A stretch of 64,000 nucleotides of DNA from Shinella yambaruensis (GTDB lineage Bacteria > Pseudomonadota > Alphaproteobacteria > Rhizobiales > Rhizobiaceae), in contig NZ_JALJCK010000007.1 of assembly GCF_022899355.1 (NCBI RefSeq), positions 124,001 to 188,000 of the forward strand, given 5' to 3'. Below are positions 26,113 to 34,654 of this stretch, piece after piece. Made by a program: the position numbers and the translations under genes. The notes beneath the pieces were generated by a model. That model had not been told where the DNA came from. It made no database searches and was given only the letters and a program-made list of their open reading frames with translations. The stretch's first letter is position 1. Every line of letters begins with the position of its first letter.

Positions 26113-26808
26113 ATGTCTCAGCAGGCCTATTCCCTCCCGCAGCGTGCGCCCCTCTACCAGGCGCCGCCGTTCGACTACAAAGCCTTCAGCAAGGTCAGCG
26201 TGTTCTGCCGTGTCGACGAGGCGGCGATCCGCGCGGCGCTGCCCGCGCCGTTCGATGTCAGGGGCGACGTGATCGAGTTCTTCATCATGGACGTCCCCGC
26301 GGGCGGTTCGCTCGGCACCTATGCCGAGGGCGGCATCGTCGTACCGATGAGCTACAAGGGGCGCCCGGGCGGCCATGTGCTCTACGAGATCGTCACCAAT
26401 GACGACTCGATGGCCGTCGGACGCGAGGTCTGGGGCTATCCGAAGAAGATGGGCGAAGTGGACTGGAAGGCGAGCGAGGCGGCGGTCACCGCGAAGCTGT
26501 CGCGCCGAGGCACCTCGCTGATCGAGATCGACTTCAAGGCCGGCGGCCCTGCCTTCGACAAGCCCGTCCTGCAGCCGCGCTTCCAGACCCGCATCATCCC
26601 GTCGCCGGAAAGCGCCGCCGTCGAGACCCAGATCATCGAGAATTCGCTGGGCCAGTCCGAAATGCTTCGCCATGCCTTCGGCACGGTCGACCTCAAGATC
26701 GGCGGCAATGCCGGCGATCCGTTCTCCGATTTCCAGATCCGCGAGATCGTCGGCGCGGAAATGATCGTCGCAAATTTCGTGCTCGCCTTCGGCAAGATCG
26801 TCGGCTGA
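26113..26808 (+). CDS. Acetoacetate decarboxylase-like protein (paralogue 3)
   Basis: A 231-residue ADC-superfamily protein. Of the three in the window it is the closest to classical ADC: YAEGGIVVPMSYKG keeps the Glu of the pocket, and GREVWGYPKKMGE keeps the Lys-Lys pair. RVDEAAIRAALPAPFDV resembles the ADC N-terminal region. It may convert acetoacetate or another 3-oxoacid, produced by the CoA-ester pathway just upstream, to a ketone and CO2. Gene order (aldehyde dehydrogenase, ADC, SDR) suggests one catabolic unit. Confidence 0.85.
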   Translation: MSQQAYSLPQRAPLYQAPPFDYKAFSKVSVFCRVDEAAIRAALPAPFDVRGDVIEFFIMDVPAGGSLGTYAEGGIVVPMSYKGRPGGHVLYEIVTNDDSMAVGREVWGYPKKMGEVDWKASEAAVTAKLSRRGTSLIEIDFKAGGPAFDKPVLQPRFQTRIIPSPESAAVETQIIENSLGQSEMLRHAFGTVDLKIGGNAGDPFSDFQIREIVGAEMIVANFVLAFGKIVG

Positions 26809-26834
26809 AGGGACCGCTACAGGGAACCGTACAC

Positions 26835-27623
26835 ATGATGTGTGCAAAAGCGCCCGAAAAGATGTTCAGGCTCGATGAAAAGCGGGTCTTCATCACCGGT
26901 GGCGGCGGCGGCATCGGCCGCGCGGCGGCGCGGATGTTCGCGGCCTTCGGGGCACATGTCGTGGTTCTCGACCGGGATGCGGCGGCGGCGGAAGCCGTCT
27001 GCCGGGACGTGACGGAGACCGGCGGCGCGGCCACGGCCGCCGCCCTCGATGTCACGGACGAGGCGGACGTCCTCGGCGTGTTCGCCGCTGCGGAACGGCA
27101 GGCTGGCGGCCTCGACATCCTCGTCAACAATGCGGGCATTTCGATCCGCCGTCCATCGACGGAGCTTGCCCTGGAGGACTGGAACAGCGTCGTCTCGGTC
27201 AACCTGACGGGCATGTTCCTTTGCTCGCGGACGGCGGCGCGCTCCTGGATCGGCCGCGGCGTTCCGGGCGTGGTGATCAACACCGCGTCGATCATGAGCT
27301 ATTCGGGCGGCGGCCTGCACCCGAACGTCTCCTACCAGTCGACCAAGGCCGGCGTGGTGAACCTTACCCGCACGCTTGCGGTCGAATGGGCCGGCAGCGG
27401 TATTCGCGTCAACGCGGTCGCGCCCACCTGGGTCCGCACGCCGCTGATCGACCATCTGACCGCGGATGCGGCACAGATGGAGAAGATCCGCAGCCTGACG
27501 CCGCTCGGCCGTCTTGCCGAGCCGGACGAAGTGGCTGCGGCCATGGTCTTCCTGGCCGGGCCTGCATCGGCGATGACCACCGGCCATGTGCTGGCGGTCG
27601 ACGGCGGTTATCTCGCGAAATGA
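26835..27623 (+). CDS. Short-chain dehydrogenase/reductase (SDR)
   Basis: A 262-residue classical SDR: cofactor motif TGGGGGIGRA, acidic residue in VVLDRD that favours NAD, NNAG in LVNNAGISI, catalytic Ser in NTASIMSYSG, and YQSTKAG supplying Tyr and Lys. C-terminal VDGGYLAK is typical. It lies 26 bp after the third ADC-like gene. It may reduce or oxidise the ketone or hydroxy acid of that pathway. ATG 26835 or 26838 are both possible. Confidence 0.9.
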   Translation: MMCAKAPEKMFRLDEKRVFITGGGGGIGRAAARMFAAFGAHVVVLDRDAAAAEAVCRDVTETGGAATAAALDVTDEADVLGVFAAAERQAGGLDILVNNAGISIRRPSTELALEDWNSVVSVNLTGMFLCSRTAARSWIGRGVPGVVINTASIMSYSGGGLHPNVSYQSTKAGVVNLTRTLAVEWAGSGIRVNAVAPTWVRTPLIDHLTADAAQMEKIRSLTPLGRLAEPDEVAAAMVFLAGPASAMTTGHVLAVDGGYLAK

Positions 27624-27756
27624 GGAGGTCGGACGAAAACGTCAAGTAGTCGCATGCCCGGTCACTGTCGTGAAGAATGCATATAATAATTTCACGCATG
27701 CGTTGCCCGGATGGGAGTTCCGTGCAACCAATCGCACCAAACGAAAGGGGAACCTT

Positions 27757-28872
27757 ATGACCAGAAACCGTGTACTTCTTTCCGCCGCCCTGCTGTTGGC
27801 ATCGAGCGTGCTGCCGGCCATGGCGGACGATATCGTGCTGGGTGGCAGCGCCCCCATGTCGGGTGCGCAGGCCGAGTTCGGCCAGTCGCAGATCGACGGC
27901 GCCCAGCTTTATTTCGACCAGCTCAACGAGAAGGGCGGCATCAAGGGCAACAAGGTGGTGTTCCGCCCGCTCGACGACCGCGCCGACCCGCGCCAGGGCA
28001 CGCTCGTCGCCCAGCAGTTCTGCGACGACAGCGCCGTGATCGGCGTGATCGGCCACATGAACAGCGGCGTCACCATGCCCGCGCTCGACATCTATTCCGA
28101 ATGCGGCATGCCGCAGGTCGTGCCCGCCACCAATCCGGAACTGATGCGCATGGGCTTCAAGACCGTCGTGCGCCCCGTGGCCAACGATTTCGTGCAGGGC
28201 GCGCTGCCGGCGAAGTACGTGACGGAGAAGCTCGGCCTGAAGACCGCCGTTCTGGTGCATGACAAGACCGTCTTCGGCCAGGGCATCGCCGGCGTGTTCA
28301 AGGACAATTTCGAAGCTGGCGGCGGCAAGGTCTCCGGCACCCACGGCACGAATCCTGAGGATGTCGACTTTTCCGCCCTGATCGCATCGATCAAGCTGGA
28401 AAACCCCGATGTCGTCTATATGGGCGCCGGCATGCCGCAGCTTGCCCTGTTCCTCAAGCAGATGCGCGAGCAGGGCCTGAAGGCGCAGTTCATCGGCCCG
28501 GATATCGGCTTCACCGTCGATTTCATCACGCAGGTTGGGGCGGCCTCCGCCGAAGGCGCGCTGATGACGTTCCAGCTGCCGCCCTACGACTCCTCGCCGG
28601 AGCTGAAGGACTTTTCCGAACGCCACCAGGCCCGGTTCGGCCGGGCGCCCGGCCCCTATGCCTCGCTCGGCTTCGCGAATGCCCAGGTCATGGCCGCCGC
28701 CGTCGAGAAGGCCGAGATGCTGGACCGCGAGGGCGTGCTTGCCCAGTTACACGGCGTGACGGTCGACACGCTGCTCGGCCCGGTCGCCTTCGACGAGAAC
28801 GGCGAGAACACCACCGCGCCGATGTATCTCTATGTCGTCAAGGACGGCAAGTTCGAGCTGATCAAGCAATAA
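27757..28872 (+). CDS. Branched-chain amino acid-type periplasmic binding protein (LivK/LivJ family)
   Basis: A 371-residue type I binding protein with a Sec signal peptide (cleavage after PAMA near residue 22) and the family start DIVLGGSAPMSGAQAEFGQSQ. Further landmarks are IGVIGHMNSGVTMPA, PATNPELMRMG and VLVHDKTVFGQGIAGVFK. ATG 27757 follows AAAGGGG. It is the first gene of a full five-gene Liv-type importer. Liv-type systems take branched-chain amino acids but also amides, urea and aromatic acids, so the ligand is open. Confidence 0.92.
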   Translation: MTRNRVLLSAALLLASSVLPAMADDIVLGGSAPMSGAQAEFGQSQIDGAQLYFDQLNEKGGIKGNKVVFRPLDDRADPRQGTLVAQQFCDDSAVIGVIGHMNSGVTMPALDIYSECGMPQVVPATNPELMRMGFKTVVRPVANDFVQGALPAKYVTEKLGLKTAVLVHDKTVFGQGIAGVFKDNFEAGGGKVSGTHGTNPEDVDFSALIASIKLENPDVVYMGAGMPQLALFLKQMREQGLKAQFIGPDIGFTVDFITQVGAASAEGALMTFQLPPYDSSPELKDFSERHQARFGRAPGPYASLGFANAQVMAAAVEKAEMLDREGVLAQLHGVTVDTLLGPVAFDENGENTTAPMYLYVVKDGKFELIKQ

Positions 28873-28893
28873 CGGCCGGACGCATCGTCAATG

Positions 28894-28917
28894 GGGCCGG
28901 CGCTGCCGCGCCGGCCC
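28894..28917 (+). terminator. Hairpin after the Liv binding-protein gene
   Basis: A 10-bp perfect GC stem (28894-28903 with 28908-28917) and a 4-nt loop, 21 bp after the stop and before the livH-like start. Probably stabilises the binding-protein message and partly terminates. Confidence 0.65.
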
Positions 28918-28937
28918 GTCGCAGAGAGGCGATCCCC

Positions 28938-29888
28938 TTGTTCGACTATTTTCTCCAGCAACTGATCTTCGCGCTCGCGATCGGCGCGATCTACGGACTG
29001 ATCGCCCTCGGCTATACGATGGTCTACGGCGTGATGCGCCTGATCAATTTCGCGCACGGCGAGTTCTTCATGCTCGGGCCGTATGTCTACACCTTCATCT
29101 TCAGCGGCCTCGTCGGTCTCGGTGGGCTTGCGCCGGTGCTGGATTCGGCCATCGCCATCGTCGCGAGCTTCGTGATCATCGGCCTTCTGGGCGTGGCGAT
29201 CGAGCGCTTCGCCTATCGGCCGCTGCGTGCCTATGGCCGGCTGGCGCCGATGCTGAGCGCGCTCGGCATGTCCATCGTGCTGCAGAGTGCGGTGCGCGTG
29301 ACGGTCGGCCCGCAGCCGGTGCATTTCCCGGCGATCGTGCCGAGCACGCCGGTCGCGGCGCTCGGCGGCATGGTGACGACGGTGCAGCTCGGCATCCTTG
29401 CCGCCGCGGTCCTGCTGATGGTCGGGCTCACGCTCTTCGTCAACGGCACGCGCCTCGGCATCTGGATCCGCGCGGCCTCCGAGAGCTGGACGACTTCCAG
29501 CCTGCTCGGCATCCGCGTCAACCGTGCCGTCAGCCTCGTCTTCTTCATCGGCCCCGGCCTCGGCGCGATGGCGGGCATCATGTACGCCTCCTATTACGGC
29601 ATCATGCAGCCGACCATGGGCTCGGTCATCGGCCTCAAGGCCTTCACCGCGGCCATTCTCGGTGGCATCGGTTCCATTCCGGGGGCCATGCTGGGCGGTT
29701 TCCTGCTCGGCGCGATCGAGACCTTCGGCACGGCCTTCCTGCCGATCCTCTCCGGCGGCCTCATCGGCACGGAATATAGGGACGTCTTCGCCTTCGCCGT
29801 CCTCATCCTCGTTCTTCTGTTCAAGCCTGCCGGCCTGCTCGGCGAGACCGTCTCGGAAGAAACGACCGTCGCAAAGAAGGATTACTGA
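28938..29888 (+). CDS. livH: Liv-type ABC permease, LivH
   Basis: A 316-residue inner-membrane permease with about eight hydrophobic spans. Family marks are AIGAIYGLIALGYTMVYGVMRL... beginning in the N-terminal segment, INFAHGEFFM, and GLKAFTAAILGGIGSIPGAMLG near the C-terminus. Start is TTG at 28938. Forms the channel with LivM. Confidence 0.9.
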   Translation: MFDYFLQQLIFALAIGAIYGLIALGYTMVYGVMRLINFAHGEFFMLGPYVYTFIFSGLVGLGGLAPVLDSAIAIVASFVIIGLLGVAIERFAYRPLRAYGRLAPMLSALGMSIVLQSAVRVTVGPQPVHFPAIVPSTPVAALGGMVTTVQLGILAAAVLLMVGLTLFVNGTRLGIWIRAASESWTTSSLLGIRVNRAVSLVFFIGPGLGAMAGIMYASYYGIMQPTMGSVIGLKAFTAAILGGIGSIPGAMLGGFLLGAIETFGTAFLPILSGGLIGTEYRDVFAFAVLILVLLFKPAGLLGETVSEETTVAKKDY

Positions 29889-29891
29889 GTC

Positions 29892-30887
29892 ATGGGCAAC
29901 CCGGTGATCGTCCGTCGGATCGGCCTTCTGGCAGCACTGGCGCTTTGCGTGGTCCTGCTGGCGCTCGTGCCCAAGCTTCCGCCCTACTATGTCCGTGTCG
30001 TGGACAGCATCCTGATCTACATCATCCTCGCCGTCGGGCTCAATCTCGTGGTCGGCTATGCGGGCCTGCTCGATCTCGGCTTCATCGCCTTCTACGCGGT
30101 GGGCGCCTATGCCTATGCCTTCCTTGCCAGCGGCCAGTTCGACATCCACCTGCCGTTCATCGTGATCCTCTTCATCGGCGCCGCCGTCGGGGCGCTTGCC
30201 GGCATCCTGCTCGGCTTTCCCGTGCTGAAGCTGCGCGGCGACTATCTCGCCATCGTCACCTTGAGCTTCGGCGAGATCATCCGCATCGCCATCAACAATG
30301 CCGACGACCTGACCAACGGCCCGCAGGGCATTGCCGGCCTCGACCGGGCAAGCCTCTTCGGCCTGCCGCTGACGAGCCCGGTGCATTTCTACTGGCTGCT
30401 GCTGGCGCTGGCGATCATCGTCTGCGCAGGTGTCTACTACATGGAGCGCTCGATCCTCGGCAAGGCGTGGCGGGCGATGCGCGAGGACCAGGACGTCGTG
30501 CGGGGCCTCGGCATCAACACGACGACGCTGAAGCTGCTCGCCTTCGCGCTGAGCGCGGCGATCGGCGGTGCCGGCGGCGTAATCTTCGGCTCGTTCCAGC
30601 GTTTCGTCAGCCCGGAAAGCTTCACCTTCCAGGAATCGCTGCTCGTCGTGCTGATCATCATCATCGGCGGCGTCGGCAACATCGTCGGCGTCATCGCCGG
30701 GGCCGTGGTGCTCGTCATCCTGCCGGAAGTCCTGCATTTCGCCGCGCAATACCGCCTGCTGATCTACGGGATCGTGCTCGTGGCGGTCATCGTGCTTCGC
30801 CCGGGCGGCCTCGTCTCGCCCCGCTTCAACCTCGGCTTCATCGTTCGGAAGGTTCGGTCGCTATGGCTCTCGCCCTCGAAAACGTAA
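29892..30887 (+). CDS. livM: Liv-type ABC permease, LivM
   Basis: A 331-residue permease with the LivM pattern: VGLNLVVGYAGLLDLGFIAF, AYLAIVTLSFGEIIRI-like segment (here DYLAIVTLSFGEIIRIAINN), NGPQGIAGL, and IIGGVGNIVGVIAGAVVLVI. The ATG is 3 bp after the livH stop. The 3' end overlaps the livG-like start by 25 bases. Confidence 0.92.
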   Translation: MGNPVIVRRIGLLAALALCVVLLALVPKLPPYYVRVVDSILIYIILAVGLNLVVGYAGLLDLGFIAFYAVGAYAYAFLASGQFDIHLPFIVILFIGAAVGALAGILLGFPVLKLRGDYLAIVTLSFGEIIRIAINNADDLTNGPQGIAGLDRASLFGLPLTSPVHFYWLLLALAIIVCAGVYYMERSILGKAWRAMREDQDVVRGLGINTTTLKLLAFALSAAIGGAGGVIFGSFQRFVSPESFTFQESLLVVLIIIIGGVGNIVGVIAGAVVLVILPEVLHFAAQYRLLIYGIVLVAVIVLRPGGLVSPRFNLGFIVRKVRSLWLSPSKT

Positions 30888-31687
30888 GCAAGCATTTCGG
30901 TTCGCTGGTGGCGATCAGGAACCTCACGCTATCCTTCGACGTCGGCTCGATCTACTCGATCATCGGGCCGAACGGGGCGGGCAAGTCGACCGTCGTCAAC
31001 ATGATCGCCGGCTCCTATTCCGTCACCTCGGGCGCGATCCGGCTCGGCACGACCGAGCTCAGCAGGCTGCCGAAGCATCGCATCGCCCAGCTCGGCGTCG
31101 CACGCACCTACCAGAACCTGCGCCTCTTCGACGGCATGACGGTTCTGGAAAACCTGGAGGTGTGTTTCTTCCCGCAGTCCTGGATAAGCTTTCTGAGCGG
31201 GACGAAACGCCTCGGCAAGGCCGAGCGCCTCGACATCTGCCATGCCTGCCTCGCCGAGTTCCATCTGTCGGATGTGGCGGACGTGCTCGCCGGCGACCTG
31301 CCGTACGGGCGGCAGAAGATCCTCGAACTGGCGCGCGCCTTCGTCACGCAGGCGCCGATCGTGCTGCTGGACGAGCCGGCGGCGGGTCTCAACCATACCG
31401 AGACGAAGGACATGGCGGCGATGATCGCCGGCCTGAAGCGCGCAGACCGGGCGATCATCCTCGTCGAGCACGACATGGACATGGTCATGTCGATTTCGGA
31501 CCGGATCGACGTGTTGAACTACGGCGAGCTGCTTTGCTCCGGCACGCCGGATGTGGTGCGCGCGAATGAAAGGGTGCAGGAGGCCTATCTTGGAACCACG
31601 GAAGAACTCGACGACATCCGCAAGCTTGCTCAAGGTCGCCGGGCTCAAGGCGGGCTACGGTCGAACGCAGGTATTGTTCGGCATTGA
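30863..31687 (+). CDS. livG: Liv-type ABC ATPase, LivG
   Basis: A 274-residue ATPase with Walker A GPNGAGKST, QLGVARTYQNLRLFDGMTVLEN, the Liv-type signature LPYGRQKILELARA, Walker B IVLLDEPAAGLN and EHDMDMVMSISDRI. The ATG at 30863 overlaps livM. The family usually ends shortly after EAYLGT; here the frame runs about 30 residues further and overlaps the livF start by 98 bases, as if an earlier stop had been lost. Confidence 0.9.
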   Translation: MALALENVSKHFGSLVAIRNLTLSFDVGSIYSIIGPNGAGKSTVVNMIAGSYSVTSGAIRLGTTELSRLPKHRIAQLGVARTYQNLRLFDGMTVLENLEVCFFPQSWISFLSGTKRLGKAERLDICHACLAEFHLSDVADVLAGDLPYGRQKILELARAFVTQAPIVLLDEPAAGLNHTETKDMAAMIAGLKRADRAIILVEHDMDMVMSISDRIDVLNYGELLCSGTPDVVRANERVQEAYLGTTEELDDIRKLAQGRRAQGGLRSNAGIVRH

Positions 31688-32327
31688 CCTGGAGGTCCGC
31701 GCCGGCGAGATCGTCACGATCATCGGCGCGAACGGTGCCGGCAAGACCTCGACGCTGCGCTCCATTTCCGGCCTGACGCAGGTCTATGCCGGCGAGATCG
31801 AATTCAAGGGACGGCCGATCAGGGGGCTGCCGCCGGAGGAGATCACCCGCCTCGGCCTTGCCCATTGCCCGGAGGGGCGCCAGATCCTCCAGCGGCTGAC
31901 GGTCGAAGAGAACCTGCTCGCCGGCTATCTTCCCGGCCGAGGGCGCAGCTTCGACGAAATCCGCACTGAGGTCTACGACATGTTCCCGATCCTCAGGGAG
32001 CGGCGCCATTCGCTGGCGAGCCGGATGAGCGGCGGGCAGCAGCAGATGCTGGCGATCGGCCGCTCGCTGATGGCGACGCCCGAGCTCCTCATGCTGGACG
32101 AGCCCTCGCTCGGCCTTGCGCCGAAGATCATCAACCAGATCTTCGAGATCATCATCGGCCTTTCCAAGTCCGGCATCAGCCTTATCGTGGTGGAGCAGAA
32201 CGCGGCCGTGGCGCTGGAGATCGCCGACTATGCCTATGTGATAGATGCGGGCCGGTGCTCGGTGGAGGGCGGGGCGCACAACGTGCTCAACGATCCCGAC
32301 CTCAAGGCGGCCTATCTCGGCGCTTGA
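31590..32327 (+). CDS. livF: Liv-type ABC ATPase, LivF
   Basis: A 245-residue ATPase: Walker A GANGAGKTS, HCPEGRQILQRLTVEENLL, signature MSGGQQQMLAIGRSLM, Walker B LLMLDEPSLGLAP, and VEQNAAVALEIADYAYV, all typical of LivF. The proposed start is TTG at 31590, 6 bases after an AGGAGG ribosome-binding site; an ATG at 31551 in frame lacks one. The start lies 98 bases inside livG. Confidence 0.9.
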   Translation: MEPRKNSTTSASLLKVAGLKAGYGRTQVLFGIDLEVRAGEIVTIIGANGAGKTSTLRSISGLTQVYAGEIEFKGRPIRGLPPEEITRLGLAHCPEGRQILQRLTVEENLLAGYLPGRGRSFDEIRTEVYDMFPILRERRHSLASRMSGGQQQMLAIGRSLMATPELLMLDEPSLGLAPKIINQIFEIIIGLSKSGISLIVVEQNAAVALEIADYAYVIDAGRCSVEGGAHNVLNDPDLKAAYLGA

Positions 32328-32347
32328 GGCCGGAGAGGAGAGGACGG

Positions 32348-33115
32348 ATGCAAAAACGGGAAAGTTCCATCCTGGTCACCGGAGCGGCGTCCGGCATCGG
32401 GCGCGCCATCGCGCTTGCGCTCGCCGCGCAGGACGCGGCGCTGACGCTGTTCGACCGGGACGCCCCGGCCTTGCGCGCGGTGGCCGATGCCTGCCGCGCG
32501 GCAGGTGCCGCGGTCGTGGACGTTGCGGGAGACGCATCGTCGGATGCCGATATGGCGTCCGCCGTGCGGCAGGCCGTGGAGGGGCACGGCTTCCTGTCAG
32601 GCGCGGTGGCGGCCGCCGGGATCGCCCGCAAGGGCGATGTCACGACGCTTTCTGACGAAACATGGCAGGCGACGCTGGCGGTCAACCTGACGGGACCCTT
32701 CCTTCTCGCGCGCCACAGCGTGCCGTATCTTCTATGCAACGAGGCTTCCGCATTCGTTGCGATCAGCTCGGATTCCGGCGTGCGCGGCTCGCGCGGCTAT
32801 GCCGCCTATTGCGCGTCCAAGCACGGCGTCGTCGGCCTGATCCGCTGCATGGCGCTCGATCACGGCCCGCAGGGCCTGCGCAGCAATGTCGTCTGCCCTT
32901 CCTTCGTCGATACGCCCATGGCAGACGGCCTGCTGCGGGAAGGGGGCGGGACCTACGACCGCGCATTCTACGAACGGCGCGTGCCGCTCGGCCGCTTTGC
33001 CCGGCCGCAGGAGGTTGCCGATGCCGTGCTCCATCTTCTTTCGCCCCAGGCAAGTTATGCCAATGGCATGGTCTATGTGCTCGACGGCGGCACCACCGCC
33101 GGCACCTTTGGATGA
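32348..33115 (+). CDS. Short-chain dehydrogenase/reductase (SDR)
   Basis: A 255-residue classical SDR with TGAASGIGRA, LTLFDRD (NAD-type acidic residue), an AAAGIARKG loop in place of NNAG, catalytic Ser in AISSDSGVRG, and YCASKHG for Tyr and Lys. Lies 20 bp after livF, so it is probably the first metabolic step for the imported compound. Substrate unknown. Confidence 0.88.
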   Translation: MQKRESSILVTGAASGIGRAIALALAAQDAALTLFDRDAPALRAVADACRAAGAAVVDVAGDASSDADMASAVRQAVEGHGFLSGAVAAAGIARKGDVTTLSDETWQATLAVNLTGPFLLARHSVPYLLCNEASAFVAISSDSGVRGSRGYAAYCASKHGVVGLIRCMALDHGPQGLRSNVVCPSFVDTPMADGLLREGGGTYDRAFYERRVPLGRFARPQEVADAVLHLLSPQASYANGMVYVLDGGTTAGTFG

Positions 33116-33168
33116 GGTCCTCAGGTGGGGACAATCGCGCCGCCAGCAGCGGCGGAAAGCGCATGACA

Positions 33169-33183
33169 TTGACTTCATGAAGT
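33169..33183. promoter_or_regulatory. Palindromic operator candidate of the XRE-cupin regulator
   Basis: ACTTCATGAAGT (33172-33183) is a perfect 12-bp palindrome, overlapping TTGACTTCAT (33169-33178), which also occurs at 26046. It lies 47 bp upstream of the regulator start and suits autoregulation. Confidence 0.5.
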
Positions 33184-33229
33184 GTTTGTTCGATTTCATC
33201 ATGCAAGTGAATTCGTTAGGTTATGCTCA

Positions 33230-33814
33230 ATGCCAAAATCCACTTCCGAGGCGCGGACGCCGGACCATGTCGGCAAGACGCTGCGTGAACTGCGCCGCTC
33301 CCGCCGCATCACCATTCAACAGCTTGCCGATGGCCTCAACCGGTCGACAGGCTATGTCAGCCAGCTCGAACGCGGCCTATCCCAGCCGACGCTGAAGGAC
33401 CTTTACGCTGCCTGTACCATCTTCGGCGTGCCGATGAGCTGGTTCGTCGACCTGGAAGAGAAACAGCCGGAAGCGGAGCGCGAGAAGGATATCGTCGTGC
33501 GTGCCGGCCAGCGCCGTTTCATGCTGCATCGGGGCGCACGCACCGAACTCCTGACGCCGCAGCTTGATTCCGACGTCGAATTCATGATGTCCACCTTCGA
33601 ACCGGGGCTCGAGACGGAGCTGAAGAACGTGCCGACGGCCGGCGCCGAATACGGCTACATCCTGAAGGGGCGGCTGGAATTGTGGGTGGACGAGGAGAAG
33701 TTCGATCTCCTGGAAGGGGACAGCTACCGCTTCAACCGCTCCTCGACCTATCACTCGCGCAATCCATCGAAGACCGAACCGACCATCATCATCTGGGTCG
33801 GCGTCTATAAATAG
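33230..33814 (+). CDS. XRE-family regulator with C-terminal cupin domain (PuuR-like)
   Basis: A 194-residue regulator: an N-terminal helix-turn-helix (LRELRRSRRITIQQLADGLN, then GYVSQLERGLSQPTLKDL) and a C-terminal cupin sensor (AEYGYILKGRLELWVDEEKFDLLEGDSYRFN; TYHSRNPS). Such proteins sense small amines, amino acids or their products. The ATG at 33230 (MPKSTSE) is preferred over an in-frame upstream start that would include the operator. It sits between two SDR genes in the Liv block and probably controls it. Confidence 0.9.
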   Translation: MPKSTSEARTPDHVGKTLRELRRSRRITIQQLADGLNRSTGYVSQLERGLSQPTLKDLYAACTIFGVPMSWFVDLEEKQPEAEREKDIVVRAGQRRFMLHRGARTELLTPQLDSDVEFMMSTFEPGLETELKNVPTAGAEYGYILKGRLELWVDEEKFDLLEGDSYRFNRSSTYHSRNPSKTEPTIIIWVGVYK

Positions 33815-33842
33815 CCGCCGGCCGAAGCAGCAGGCCACCGCC

Positions 33843-34607
33843 ATGACGACATCGTTTCCGGACCCCGCGGCTTTCGTCGGCAAGGTCGCCTTCATCTCGG
33901 GCGCCGCCTCGGGGATCGGGGCCGCGACCGCGGGCAGGCTCGCCCGTCTCGGCGCACGGCTCGTCCTGGCCGATCGCGACGCTGAGCGGCTTGCTGCCTT
34001 TGCGGCGCAGCTGGCGACGCAGGACGTGCTCGCCCTCAATGTCGACGTGACGTCCATGGCGAGCGTCGAGCAGGCGATTGCCGCAGGCATTGCCCATTTC
34101 GGCGGGCTCGACCTCGCGGTCAACTCCGCCGGCATCGACCTGCCGCGCTGCGCGACGGCGCACTATCCGGCGGAGGATTGGGACAAGGTCATCGCGGTCA
34201 ACCTGACCGGGGTGTTCAATGCGGTGCGCAACCAGATACCGGCCATGCTCGCGCGCGGCGGCGGCTCGATCGTCAACGTCTCGTCCATCATGGGCTTTCG
34301 CGCCTTTGCCGGCCAGCCCGCCTACACGGCCGCCAAACACGGCGTCATCGGCCTTACGAAGGCGGCCGCGCTCGATCACGCGGCGCAGGGCGTGCGTATC
34401 AACGCTGTCGCGCCGGGCTTCATCGAGACGCCGCTGCTTGCCCATCTCAGCGAGGAGAAGAAGCAGGAGGCTGCGATGCTTCATCCGGTGGCGCGCCTCG
34501 GCCAGCCGGACGAAATCACGAGCGTCATCCTCTTCCTGCTGTCGGACGCGGCCTCCTTCGTCACCGGTGCGTGCTACGAGGTCGATGGCGGCTATCTGGC
34601 AAGGTAA
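33843..34607 (+). CDS. Short-chain dehydrogenase/reductase (SDR)
   Basis: A 254-residue classical SDR: SGAASGIGAATAGRLA, LVLADRD, VNSAGIDLPR (NNAG position), NVSSIMGFRA and YTAAKHGVIGL for Ser, Tyr and Lys, and VDGGYLAR at the end. It follows the XRE-cupin gene by 28 bp and ends 48 bp from the convergent lacI-type gene. Probably a dehydrogenase for the Liv-imported compound. Confidence 0.9.
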   Translation: MTTSFPDPAAFVGKVAFISGAASGIGAATAGRLARLGARLVLADRDAERLAAFAAQLATQDVLALNVDVTSMASVEQAIAAGIAHFGGLDLAVNSAGIDLPRCATAHYPAEDWDKVIAVNLTGVFNAVRNQIPAMLARGGGSIVNVSSIMGFRAFAGQPAYTAAKHGVIGLTKAAALDHAAQGVRINAVAPGFIETPLLAHLSEEKKQEAAMLHPVARLGQPDEITSVILFLLSDAASFVTGACYEVDGGYLAR

Positions 34608-34654
34608 TCGCCGCGGTGGTCCGACGCGCTCGATGATGCAGGCGATGCGGCCGG

